A DNA stretch of 21,983 bases from CAIMDX01 sp041652155 (GCA_041652155.1 JBAZHV010000017.1:1-21983); one strand, 5' to 3'. Positions 14,726 through 20,523 are shown, counted from the stretch's first letter. The notes: generated by a model not told the origin, from the sequence alone. Made by a program: numbers and translations.

Positions 14726-15766
14726 ATGGATGGGCTTACTATTTTTTTCTTTACTCTGATCACGGCGGGGCTGGTTGTCCTGATTTTTTTACTGTTAAGG
14801 AAAGCGCCCGAAAAGAAAGAAGATAATAGCGCGGTGATAATGCTCCAGCAGCAGATCCATCAGCTCAATCAGGTTTTGGACAGCAAATTGTCCGAGTCCA
14901 CCAAGGCTATCCAGGAGCAGTTCGGGCAAAGCGCCAAAATAATCCAGGACGTGACCAAGAAATTGACCGAGTTGGACAATACCAACAAGCAAGTTGTCGG
15001 TTTCGCCGAACAGCTGCAATCGCTGGAAGATGTTTTAAAAAATACCAAGCAAAGGGGGATACTGGGAGAATATTATTTGGAGGAGCTTTTGAAAAATGTT
15101 TTCAGTCCCAGCCAGTACAAAATGCAGTATAAATTCAAGGACGGGCAGATTGTCGATGCCGCGATAATTTTGAAAGACAAGATAGTACCCATCGATTCCA
15201 AATTTTCATTGGAAAATTACAACAGGGTATGCCAAGAAAAGGATCCTCAAAAAAAAGAAGAACTGGAAAAAATATTCTGCCAAGACTTGAAGAACAGGAT
15301 CGACGAAACGGCCAAATATGTCCGGCCCAACGAAGGAACGCTTGATTTTGCTTTTATGTTTATTCCGGCCGAAGCGATATACTATGATCTGCTGGTGAAC
15401 AAGATCGGAGCTGTAAAAAGCAATACTCGCGATCTGATAGATTATGCCATCAGAGAGAAAAAAGTGCACATCGTTTCCCCGACTTCTTTTTACGTTTATT
15501 TGCAGACGATAATGCAGGGGTTGAGAGCCATGCAGATCGAAGAGTCGGCCAAAGAGATCCGCAAGAGGGTGGAACAGCTGGGCCGGCATTTGCTGGCTTA
15601 CGACGAGTATATGAAAAAGCTGGGAGGACACCTTGGAACCGCGGTTGTTGCCTATAACTCCGCCCATAAGGAGTTTGCCAAGATCGACAAAGACGTCATC
15701 AAAATATCCGGGGAAGACCGTCCGCCGCTCGAAGCGGGGAGCGTAGAGAAGCCGCTGATAGAATGA
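14726..15766 (+). CDS. rmuC: RmuC-family DNA recombination protein
   Basis: The 346-residue protein begins with a single membrane span (about residues 3-22, LTIFFFTLITAGLVVLIFLL), followed by a coiled coil (about 35-105) and the RmuC nuclease-like domain. Recognisable pieces are KQRGILGEYYLEELL, VDAAIILKDKIVPIDSKF, FAFMFIPAEAIYYDLL and VHIVSPTSFYVYLQTI, the usual order in the family. RmuC is linked to suppressing inversions at short inverted repeats in E. coli. The ATG at 14726 is preferred over an in-frame TTG at 14705 because it places the membrane span at the N-terminus. No Shine-Dalgarno or convincing promoter was seen. A terminator follows. Confidence 0.92.
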   Translation: MDGLTIFFFTLITAGLVVLIFLLLRKAPEKKEDNSAVIMLQQQIHQLNQVLDSKLSESTKAIQEQFGQSAKIIQDVTKKLTELDNTNKQVVGFAEQLQSLEDVLKNTKQRGILGEYYLEELLKNVFSPSQYKMQYKFKDGQIVDAAIILKDKIVPIDSKFSLENYNRVCQEKDPQKKEELEKIFCQDLKNRIDETAKYVRPNEGTLDFAFMFIPAEAIYYDLLVNKIGAVKSNTRDLIDYAIREKKVHIVSPTSFYVYLQTIMQGLRAMQIEESAKEIRKRVEQLGRHLLAYDEYMKKLGGHLGTAVVAYNSAHKEFAKIDKDVIKISGEDRPPLEAGSVEKPLIE

Positions 15767-15781
15767 GCTTTACAGGGGAGC

Positions 15782-15817
15782 AAGCCCGTATTTTCGGGTT
15801 TGTATTTGATTTTTTTC
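15782..15817 (+). terminator. rmuC terminator
   Basis: AAGCCCG (15782-15788) pairs with CGGGTTT (15795-15801), including one G-T pair, followed by a T-rich stretch ending in seven Ts. Confidence 0.7.
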
Positions 15818-15848
15818 TTGAAATAGTTTAGTATATTAAAGTTATAGT
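15818..15848 (+). promoter_or_regulatory. Possible rplU promoter
   Basis: TTGAAA (15818-15823) and TATAGT (15843-15848) are present, but the 19-base spacing is longer than at other sites here, so the exact -10 is uncertain. Confidence 0.3.
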
Positions 15849-15880
15849 TTGTTATATAAAAACCTTAATTTATCCAGATT

Positions 15881-16192
15881 ATGTTAGCTGTTATCAAAAC
15901 CGGCGGGAAACAATACATTGTTGAGCCCGGAAAGAAAATAAAAATAGAAAAAATAGAACAGGAGATCGGTTCAATGATCGATTTTGACGAAGTTTTGTTG
16001 GTCCAGAAAGACGATAAGATTGAGATCGGTATGCCTTTCTTAAAAGGAGCCAAAGTTACTGCCAAGGTTTTAGACCAGGGCAAAGCCAAAAAAACTATCA
16101 AATTCGACTATAAAGCCAAGAAAAGATTCCACGTAAAGACCGGCCACAGACAGCTGTTCACCGAAGTGGAAATAGCCGAGATCAAAGCCTAA
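15881..16192 (+). CDS. rplU: 50S ribosomal protein bL21
   Basis: The protein has 103 residues, the usual length for bL21, a 23S rRNA-binding protein of the large subunit. Diagnostic parts are the N-terminal VIKTGGKQYIVEPG, the central FDEVLLV and the basic C-terminal KKRFHVKTGHRQLFTEVEI. In most bacteria bL27 (rpmA) follows directly; here a terminator stands 21 bases after the stop and no bL27 gene is present in the window. There is no Shine-Dalgarno before the ATG. Confidence 0.97.
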   Translation: MLAVIKTGGKQYIVEPGKKIKIEKIEQEIGSMIDFDEVLLVQKDDKIEIGMPFLKGAKVTAKVLDQGKAKKTIKFDYKAKKRFHVKTGHRQLFTEVEIAEIKA

Positions 16193-16213
16193 CTTTTATC
16201 AAAGCAAGTTTCT

Positions 16214-16240
16214 AAGCACCCTTTCTAAAAGGGTGCTTTT
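16214..16240 (+). terminator. rplU terminator
   Basis: AAGCACCCTTT (16214-16224) is perfectly complementary to AAAGGGTGCTT (16228-16238), loop CTA, then TT. It shares the AAGCACCC arm with the terminators of both small RNAs. Confidence 0.9.
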
Positions 16241-16245
16241 AGTTG

Positions 16246-16274
16246 TTGACATCATCCCGTTAAGCCGATATAAA
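16246..16274 (+). promoter_or_regulatory. Promoter of the 27-aa ORF unit
   Basis: TTGACA (16246-16251), 17-base spacer, TATAAA (16269-16274). Confidence 0.8.
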
Positions 16275-16303
16275 TATATTGTTCGTTCAAAAGGATGTTC
16301 TCT

Positions 16304-16392
16304 TGCCGATCAAGGCCTGAAATTTGGTTTTCAAACTTTGATCGGCAGGGGAACTGAATATCCAAAGCTTATTCAGCGGTCGAAACCCCTGC
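16304..16392 (+). ncRNA. Structured leader RNA of the 27-aa ORF unit
   Basis: Three strong stems: TGCCGATCAA with TTGATCGGCA (16304-16313/16338-16347), GCAGGGG with CCCCTGC (16345-16351/16386-16392), and inside the second CTGAATA with TATTCAG (16354-16360/16370-16376). The first two share the bases GCA, so they compete at their junction. No known riboswitch class is recognised; it may be a cis-regulatory leader or an independent RNA. Confidence 0.55.
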
Positions 16393-16432
16393 TTAGCATG
16401 CTCTATGAATGGATCTATTGATTAAAGAATAT

Positions 16433-16516
16433 ATGAAAAAGAAAGAAAAGAAGAAGGGCCGCAAGGTTCCTGGCGGCAAGCCAAAAACTTGCAAATGTGC
16501 TGTCCCTAAAAAGTAG
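16433..16516 (+). CDS. 27-aa lysine-rich small protein
   Basis: The ORF encodes a very basic peptide opening MKKKEKKKGRK and ending in KTCKCAVPKK, with a CxC pair. No family is recognised. Support for expression: a TTGACA/TATAAA promoter about 160 bases upstream, a structured leader between, and two terminators downstream. The stop codon lies in a GTCCCT/AGGGAC hairpin. No typical Shine-Dalgarno is seen; AAAG lies close to the ATG. The composition fits a nucleic-acid or ribosome-binding peptide, but it could also be non-coding sequence. Confidence 0.4.
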   Translation: MKKKEKKKGRKVPGGKPKTCKCAVPKK

Positions 16517-16534
16517 GGACGGACCCTCATCCTT

Positions 16535-16575
16535 GGCTTCCGTGGATCTTCTGCCGGCGGAAGCCTTTTGTTTTT
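16535..16575 (+). terminator. Terminator after the 27-aa ORF
   Basis: GGCTTCCG (16535-16542) pairs with CGGAAGCC (16558-16565), followed by TTTTGTTTTT. Confidence 0.8.
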
Positions 16576-16593
16576 AAAGCTTTACAGAGAAAC

Positions 16594-16615
16594 AAGCCGA
16601 TCTTCGGCTTTTTTT
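16594..16615 (+). terminator. Second, tandem terminator
   Basis: AAGCCGA (16594-16600) pairs with TCGGCTT (16604-16610), loop TCT, followed by five more Ts. Confidence 0.85.
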
Positions 16616-16676
16616 GTTTGGCTTACAGGGAAGGGGAGCAAACGTTCCCAAGCTATTGAGCTGTTACCCGCAGTCC

Positions 16677-16705
16677 TTGACAGGATATGCTAAAGATTGT
16701 ATAAT
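16677..16705 (+). promoter_or_regulatory. Perfect-consensus promoter of the 42-aa ORF unit
   Basis: TTGACA (16677-16682), 17-base spacer, TATAAT (16700-16705), then ATTAATAT. This is the only site in the window matching both consensus hexamers exactly. Confidence 0.9.
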
Positions 16706-16782
16706 ATTAATATCGAAAGTGAAAGTGTTTCTTTAAAAAATCGTTGGGCCAACCAAATACGCCTGACGACAAAAGGATGTTA

Positions 16783-16911
16783 ATGACAAAAGAAAAGATC
16801 GTTTCTCGCAAGAGAAACGGTAAGACGCAGAGAGGGCGTCAAATAGTGAAGTATGTTGTAAATAAGAAGGGGAACCTTCATATTTTCAAAAGTTTGATCA
16901 ACTGGTTCTAG
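16783..16911 (+). CDS. 42-aa basic small protein
   Basis: AAGGA five bases upstream of the ATG is one of the best Shine-Dalgarno sequences in the window and favours this start over the ATG at 16777. The product is basic (MTKEKIVSRKRNGKTQRGRQ at its start), ending in a more hydrophobic tail FKSLINWF. No family is recognised. It follows a perfect-consensus promoter by about 77 bases and precedes a terminator-like structure. Its message contains an 8-bp stem with a GCAA loop and a 5-bp stem with a GGAA loop, so a structured-RNA role cannot be excluded. Ribosome or nucleic-acid binding is a guess from charge only. Confidence 0.55.
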   Translation: MTKEKIVSRKRNGKTQRGRQIVKYVVNKKGNLHIFKSLINWF

Positions 16912-16974
16912 CTTATGGCTGGATGGGATCATTCAGCTTCACAGGGACCGAACATCGTTTCGGTTCATATCTAT

Positions 16975-17031
16975 GGGAGAGGTTCAGAGCTTGCCAATGG
17001 CAATGACTTTGATACCCCTCCCTCTTTTTTT
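16975..17031 (+). terminator. Terminator-like structure after the 42-aa ORF
   Basis: GGGAG-A-GGT (16975-16983) can pair with ACC-C-CTCCC around one mismatch, enclosing TTGCC/GGCAA, and is followed by TCTTTTTTT. The stem is interrupted, so confidence is moderate. Confidence 0.5.
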
Positions 17032-17072
17032 ACAAAAATTTCAAAAACAGTATTGACCTACCCCGATCGCGT

Positions 17073-17126
17073 GAAGTTTACACGGGTCGGACCTGGCGGC
17101 GTACAGGTCCGACCCGTGTAAACTTC
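17073..17126. repeat. 23-bp perfect hairpin of the GGTCGGACC family
   Basis: Arms 17073-17095 and 17104-17126 are perfectly complementary around an 8-base loop. Each arm holds GTTTACACGGGTCGGACC or its complement. No T-run follows on the forward strand. It is the longest member of the palindrome family. Confidence 0.85.
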
Positions 17127-17163
17127 CGGCCCTCGCGAAGACCTGTGTTTTAATCTTTTTGTT

Positions 17164-17192
17164 TTGACAAAATGGCCTTAATGGTATATATT
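17164..17192 (+). promoter_or_regulatory. Promoter of the 44-aa ORF unit
   Basis: TTGACA (17164-17169), 17-base spacer, TATATT (17187-17192). Confidence 0.8.
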
Positions 17193-17206
17193 TATTCAAT
17201 AAATTG

Positions 17207-17260
17207 ATTGGTAACCGGGCTTGCTCGGCCTTACCAGCCGAGAACAGTTCTTTTACCAAT
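17207..17260 (+). promoter_or_regulatory. Leader with alternative pairings before the 44-aa ORF
   Basis: ATTGGTAA (17207-17214) pairs perfectly with TTACCAAT (17253-17260), enclosing CTCGGC/GCCGAG (17224-17229/17237-17242). A second TTACCA at 17231-17236, in the inner loop, can also pair with TGGTAA, so two folds compete. Confidence 0.5.
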
Positions 17261-17269
17261 TTTATAAAA

Positions 17270-17404
17270 ATGAAAAAGTTATTAAAAAAAATATTTTCTT
17301 TTCTTTCTAAAAAGAAGGAAGGGAAAATGATAGATTCTTTGTTTATTCCGAAAGGAAAATTCGGGAAAATAAAGAATCCTGCCGAGTGGCTTGCCACTCG
17401 GTAA
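17270..17404 (+). CDS. 44-aa basic small protein
   Basis: The product starts MKKLLKKIFSFLSKKK, a short amphipathic, lysine-rich helix, and ends NPAEWLATR. No family is recognised. A promoter at 17164-17192 and a structured leader precede it. The last codons are themselves a perfect hairpin (CCGAGTGG/CCACTCGG, 17382-17401) whose right arm abuts the TAA stop. An in-frame ATG further upstream (17204) lies within the leader hairpin region and is less likely. The amphipathic start would suit membrane association, but this is speculative, and no Shine-Dalgarno is seen. Confidence 0.5.
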   Translation: MKKLLKKIFSFLSKKKEGKMIDSLFIPKGKFGKIKNPAEWLATR

Positions 17405-17425
17405 AAATTAATTTTTCAAAAAAAT

Positions 17426-17451
17426 AAAAGCTGGCTTGACCGCCAGCTTTT
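17426..17451. terminator. Bidirectional terminator 1 between the 44-aa ORF and dnaB
   Basis: AAAAGCTGGC (17426-17435) is perfectly complementary to GCCAGCTTTT (17442-17451), loop TTGACC. Confidence 0.85.
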
Positions 17452-17458
17452 GCACATT

Positions 17459-17485
17459 AAAACTGCACCGGTTCGGTGCAGTTTT
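17459..17485. terminator. Bidirectional terminator 2, for dnaB
   Basis: AAAACTGCACCG (17459-17470) is perfectly complementary to CGGTGCAGTTTT (17474-17485), followed by GTTTT on the forward strand. It begins three bases after the dnaB stop on the reverse strand. Confidence 0.9.
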
Positions 17486-17488
17486 GTT

Positions 17489-18892
17489 TTAGAACATATC
17501 TTCCGTTTCGGCTGGAGGCGCGGATTGGTAATGGTTATCGAGGTTCCTGAAGCTGGCGCGCTGCTCGTCGAAGTAGAGTTCGACTTTGCCGACCGGGCCG
17601 TTGCGGTGCTTGGCGATGATGATATCGGCAATGCCTTTGCGGGAAGTATCGGGCCTGTAGCGGTCCTCGCGGTAGATGAACAAAACAACGTCGGCATCTT
17701 GCTCAATGGCACCGGAATCGCGCAAGTCGGCAAGGCGGGGGATCTGCGGGATGCGGGATTCGACCGCGCGCGACAGCTGGGAAAGAGCCAATACCGGGAT
17801 ATCCAGCTCGCGGGCAAGGCCTTTCAAAGCGCGGGAGATCTCGGCCATCTGCTGGACCGGGCTGGCCATGCTGTTGCGGGGATCGATCAATTGCAAGTAG
17901 TCGACGATAAGCAAACCCAAGCCCTTGTCGGATTGCAGTCTGCGGGCCATGGCGCGCATTTGCATCACATTAGTGAACGAAACATCGTCAATGTATATCG
18001 GAGCGCTGGAGAGAGCTCCCATGGCGTACTGGATGCGGGTGAAATCATTGTCTTCTCCTTCTGATGACAGCCGCCCGGTTCTTAATCGCCAAAGATCAAG
18101 ATTGGCGTGCGAGGCGATCATACGATCGACAAGCTGGTCTTTCGACATTTCCAGAGAAAAGATGCCGACCGGCTGTTTTTCATTGACAGCTACGTTTTTC
18201 GCGATATCCATTGCCAAGCTGGATTTACCCATGGACGGCCTGGCGGCCAAAATTATCAGGTCTGATTTTTGCAGGCCGGCAAGCATATTGTCCAAGTCTT
18301 TGAACCCGGTTGCCACGCCTCTTAATTTGCCTTGGTTCTTGGAAATGCGGTCTATCCTTTCAAAAGCGTCGTTCAAACAGTTTTTGATCGGCGAAAAACT
18401 TTGGGTCAAACTTTTTTGAGTAATGGAAAAAACCTTTTTTTCGGCCTGGTCCAAAAGGTCGTCGGTCTCTTCTTTTTCGTTATATCCGCTCAAGGTTATG
18501 TCCTGCCCGATGGTTATAAGGTCGCGCAGTATTCTTTTTTGTTGGACAATGCGGCCGTAAGAAACAACGTGGCTGGCGGTCGGGACGATATTAATAAGTT
18601 CAGCCAGATAGGCTGTGCCGCCTATGTCTTCCAAAAAACCTTTGCCTTTCAGAGCTGCCGATAAAGATATCAGATCTATGGGGTCTCCTTTGGTAAAAAG
18701 GTCTTCCATTGTTTGGTAGATATCTTTATGGATCCTTTTGTAGAAATCGTCAGCCCTCAAAAAATCAGCCACTTTGTATACAGCTTCTTTATCGATCATT
18801 AAAGAACCGAGAAGGCTTTTCTCGGCTTCGATGTCTTGAGGAGGCATCTTTTCCCTTGGTTCCGTATTCGCGGATGTTCCGTTTGCGTTCAT
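17489..18892 (-). CDS. dnaB: Replicative DNA helicase
   Basis: DnaB is the hexameric helicase that unwinds DNA at the replication fork and recruits primase. The 467-residue protein has the usual N-terminal helical domain (PQDIEAEKSLLGSLM near residue 18, then the GGTAYLAELI segment), a linker and a RecA-type ATPase domain. Walker A is AARPSMGKS (217-225), Walker B LLIVDYLQL (327-335), and downstream are ALSQLSRAVESR, the arginine-containing LADLRDSGAIEQDAD and an arginine-finger region. No intein or frameshift is present. Its predicted promoter places the transcription start at or next to the ATG, and no Shine-Dalgarno exists upstream. Two bidirectional terminators separate it from the convergent small ORF. 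Confidence 0.97.
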   Translation of the reverse strand: MNANGTSANTEPREKMPPQDIEAEKSLLGSLMIDKEAVYKVADFLRADDFYKRIHKDIYQTMEDLFTKGDPIDLISLSAALKGKGFLEDIGGTAYLAELINIVPTASHVVSYGRIVQQKRILRDLITIGQDITLSGYNEKEETDDLLDQAEKKVFSITQKSLTQSFSPIKNCLNDAFERIDRISKNQGKLRGVATGFKDLDNMLAGLQKSDLIILAARPSMGKSSLAMDIAKNVAVNEKQPVGIFSLEMSKDQLVDRMIASHANLDLWRLRTGRLSSEGEDNDFTRIQYAMGALSSAPIYIDDVSFTNVMQMRAMARRLQSDKGLGLLIVDYLQLIDPRNSMASPVQQMAEISRALKGLARELDIPVLALSQLSRAVESRIPQIPRLADLRDSGAIEQDADVVLFIYREDRYRPDTSRKGIADIIIAKHRNGPVGKVELYFDEQRASFRNLDNHYQSAPPAETEDMF

Positions 18893-18899
18893 TGGTTAT

Positions 18900-18928
18900 A
18901 ATATAACAAGATGAAAGCAGGGCGTAAA
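18900..18928 (-). promoter_or_regulatory. dnaB promoter, possibly giving a leaderless mRNA
   Basis: On the reverse strand TTTACG (18923-18928), 17-base spacer, TATATT (18900-18905). Seven bases separate the -10 from the ATG at 18892, so the message would start at or within a base or two of the start codon. Confidence 0.6.
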
Positions 18929-19035
18929 GCTGTTGATTTCGGGCTGTCGGGCCCTAAATGTGCATAGGCTGTGTATAATTTCACCGGTATTTTTCGGGTT
19001 GCCGGCTTTGTGGACGGCTGCGCGTTGACTGCCGC

Positions 19036-19064
19036 TTGGATTTATTTTATCTTTTGCCTATAAG
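19036..19064 (+). promoter_or_regulatory. Promoter of the 243-aa unknown gene
   Basis: TTGGAT (19036-19041), 17-base spacer, TATAAG (19059-19064). The predicted start near 19071 leaves a leader of about 57 nt before the ATG at 19128. Confidence 0.6.
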
Positions 19065-19069
19065 CCTAT

Positions 19070-19117
19070 TTAGGGTTAGCCGCTAATGCTGTTAAGCCCT
19101 AATCAAGGTTTAACAGC
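19070..19117 (+). promoter_or_regulatory. Leader with two mutually exclusive hairpins
   Basis: Fold 1 pairs TTAGGG (19070-19075) with CCCTAA (19097-19102). Fold 2 pairs GCTGTTAA (19088-19095) perfectly with TTAACAGC (19110-19117). The stems interleave and cannot both form, as in attenuators and riboswitches. Confidence 0.5.
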
Positions 19118-19127
19118 TATTTTAAAT

Positions 19128-19859
19128 ATGAATACAATCATCTGCAGAGGATTTGATCTCATCGAGAAAGCAGTTTTGTCCGATTATCTGAAATTCGAAA
19201 AAAATGTCGAATTGCCCCTTTTCTTTATGGGCGAATCTCGCGCGTACTCTTTCAGGGTGCATGCGGCGAAAGGCATCTATTCAACAATAATTGAAAGCGA
19301 ATTGTTGGTAGACCCGCGCAATAAAGGATCGGTTAAGGATGCCGTCGATCATCTGGCTCGTTTGGCCGGGTCCAAGCTGGACCAGAAGCTCAGGGAAAAT
19401 AGTTCAAAGACGCTAAGGTTTTTAAATTCCGAAGAGGGAAAGACCCCTCTTGTTTTTAAAACCGCATTGGCCGAATTTGATTTTCCCTCATATTCTTTGA
19501 AAGACGGGGAAACGGATTGGAGATTGTCCGGTTCGAAATTTATCGCATTCGATAAGAATGGCGAAAGATTGGAAAGCGAATACGATATGACAGACGAAGG
19601 CATTAAGAATATCCAAACGGACCTGGTAAAAAGCATTATCTGTTGTTCTTCCAGCTGTTTGGCTTCGCTTTACGCGTGGCTGGCGGTAACCGAGATAAGA
19701 GATTTTTATCTCGGGCTGGATTTGGATCCTTCCGGAAAGATCGATGAAGCGAGGCTTAAGAACATCGGAGCGCTCAAGTCCCTGTACAGCAGGATGCTGG
19801 CGTTGAAAGGATACATATCTTTTAACGTGCCGGCACCGGAGATAAAACCCTTCTTCTAA
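19128..19859 (+). CDS. Unknown 243-aa soluble protein
   Basis: The family is not recognised. The product, starting MNTIICRGFDLIEK, is mixed alpha/beta in character with no membrane span or signal peptide; near the middle is a CCSSSCLASLYAWLAV segment with three cysteines. The ATG at 19128 is preferred to the in-frame ATG at 19086, because the latter lies inside the leader hairpins and only about 15 bases after the predicted transcription start. A terminator overlaps the last codons. There is no Shine-Dalgarno. Gene neighbours (dnaB divergent, a small unknown gene downstream) do not reveal its role. Confidence 0.75.
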   Translation: MNTIICRGFDLIEKAVLSDYLKFEKNVELPLFFMGESRAYSFRVHAAKGIYSTIIESELLVDPRNKGSVKDAVDHLARLAGSKLDQKLRENSSKTLRFLNSEEGKTPLVFKTALAEFDFPSYSLKDGETDWRLSGSKFIAFDKNGERLESEYDMTDEGIKNIQTDLVKSIICCSSSCLASLYAWLAVTEIRDFYLGLDLDPSGKIDEARLKNIGALKSLYSRMLALKGYISFNVPAPEIKPFF

Positions 19860-19869
19860 GAAGGGTTTT
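19844..19869 (+). terminator. Terminator overlapping the end of the 243-aa gene
   Basis: AAAACCCTTCT (19844-19854) is perfectly complementary to AGAAGGGTTTT (19859-19869). The stop codon TAA (19857-19859) falls at the loop. The left arm encodes the last residues. Confidence 0.8.
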
Positions 19870-19897
19870 AAGTTCCAATGATTTATGTTTTATTTTA

Positions 19898-19914
19898 CAC
19901 AGGTCGGACCTGTG
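19898..19914. repeat. GGTCGGACC palindrome
   Basis: CACAGGTC and GACCTGTG are perfect arms around one G. It is the same core as at 9023-9045 and is likewise followed by a TTATCCACA box. Confidence 0.8.
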
Positions 19915-19919
19915 CAAAG

Positions 19920-19928
19920 TTATCCACA
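19920..19928 (+). promoter_or_regulatory. TTATCCACA (DnaA-box-like)
   Basis: Identical to the box at 9047-9055 and at nearly the same distance from the adjoining palindrome. It is a single box, so no origin is proposed. Confidence 0.45.
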
Positions 19929-19976
19929 GTTTTTAGGGAGAACGCTTTGGTTATATGGGTTTTTAGTTGAGCTGGT

Positions 19977-20005
19977 TTGACAGGAAATGGTAATTGTTGT
20001 AAATA
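19977..20005 (+). promoter_or_regulatory. Promoter of the 110-aa unknown gene
   Basis: TTGACA (19977-19982), 17-base spacer, TAAATA (20000-20005). The spacer is close in sequence to that of small-RNA locus A. Its position downstream of an in-frame start at 19987 argues for the later start at 20095. Confidence 0.7.
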
Positions 20006-20094
20006 TGGATAACGTGTGCCCGTTAAAGGGTATTTTGTTTCTTTCAAAAAGGTCGCATTTGTATCTCCTAATCTGTTTCTCTAATTTTTTATAT

Positions 20095-20427
20095 ATGACA
20101 ATAAAAATTATTGAGTTTAACGCAGGAAAGAAAGGGAAAAAAGAAGTGCGCGCAAATAAGGAAATTTGTGAAAAGATCAAAGAATATGTTGATCAGGGCC
20201 AGTTAGTATTGTCGAATGTTTTCCTTCCGGGAGTAAGCTCCAGGAGCAGGGCGATTATTTATGTCCGAGGGAAAGAAAGCGGCAATGTCGATTTATCGTT
20301 GCTTTTCAAGGCAAGACTTGATCTGCCGGTCGTCGGCGTATTGAACGGCGGGAGCAACACCATCAAAGCATTTGGCACCGCCATGAGCGTTGCGTCGCTA
20401 AGAAAAGTGATCGAGCAATGCGTCTAA
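20095..20427 (+). CDS. Unknown 110-aa protein
   Basis: The family is not recognised. The protein starts MTIKIIEFNAGKKGKKEVRA and is basic at its N-terminus. Its C-terminal half holds LPVVGVLNGGSNTIKAFGTAM, a glycine-rich turn that could be a small ligand or nucleotide loop, though no named motif fits. An in-frame upstream start at 19987 would add 36 residues but lies inside the promoter, so 20095 is chosen. The leader of about 80 bases includes CCCGTTAAAGGG. It is monocistronic and is followed by two terminator-type hairpins. Confidence 0.7.
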   Translation: MTIKIIEFNAGKKGKKEVRANKEICEKIKEYVDQGQLVLSNVFLPGVSSRSRAIIYVRGKESGNVDLSLLFKARLDLPVVGVLNGGSNTIKAFGTAMSVASLRKVIEQCV

Positions 20428-20448
20428 AGGTCTGCATATTTTAAATCC

Positions 20449-20476
20449 AAAACACCTCCAAAAAAGGTGTTTTTTC
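20449..20476 (+). terminator. Terminator of the 110-aa gene
   Basis: AAAACACCT (20449-20457) pairs with AGGTGTTTT (20465-20473) and is followed by TTT. Confidence 0.85.
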
Positions 20477-20489
20477 GTTCTAGAGATTC

Positions 20490-20520
20490 AAAATTGCACA
20501 GGTGACACCTGTGCAATTTT
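20490..20520. terminator. Perfect palindrome, probable cysS terminator
   Basis: Arms of 15 bases (20490-20504 and 20506-20520) around one A, ending in AAAA/TTTT on both sides, three bases from the cysS stop. The core GCACAGGTG/CACCTGTGC is a variant of the dispersed CACAGGTC palindrome. Confidence 0.75.
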
Positions 20521-20523
20521 ATC

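Noticed and set aside
14422..14826. 134-codon forward ORF overlapping rmuC
   Set aside because: It covers a promoter, a small RNA, a repeat and a perfect hairpin, then overlaps rmuC in another frame.
16345..16392. tRNA-like T-arm (GGTCGAAACC-like piece)
   Set aside because: The segment lacks a full cloverleaf and a 3' acceptor; it fits a nested two-stem structure instead.
16281..17031. tmRNA, RNase P RNA or SRP RNA
   Set aside because: I looked for their conserved sequence blocks and saw none; the structured RNAs here do not match these families.
16915..17121. 68-codon forward ORF directly after the 42-aa ORF
   Set aside because: It reads through a terminator-like structure with a T-run and ends inside the long palindrome; no start signal or recognisable product.
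9047..19928. Replication origin suggested by the two TTATCCACA boxes
   Set aside because: Each site has only one box, they are about 11 kb apart, and no dnaA gene or A/T-rich unwinding region adjoins them.
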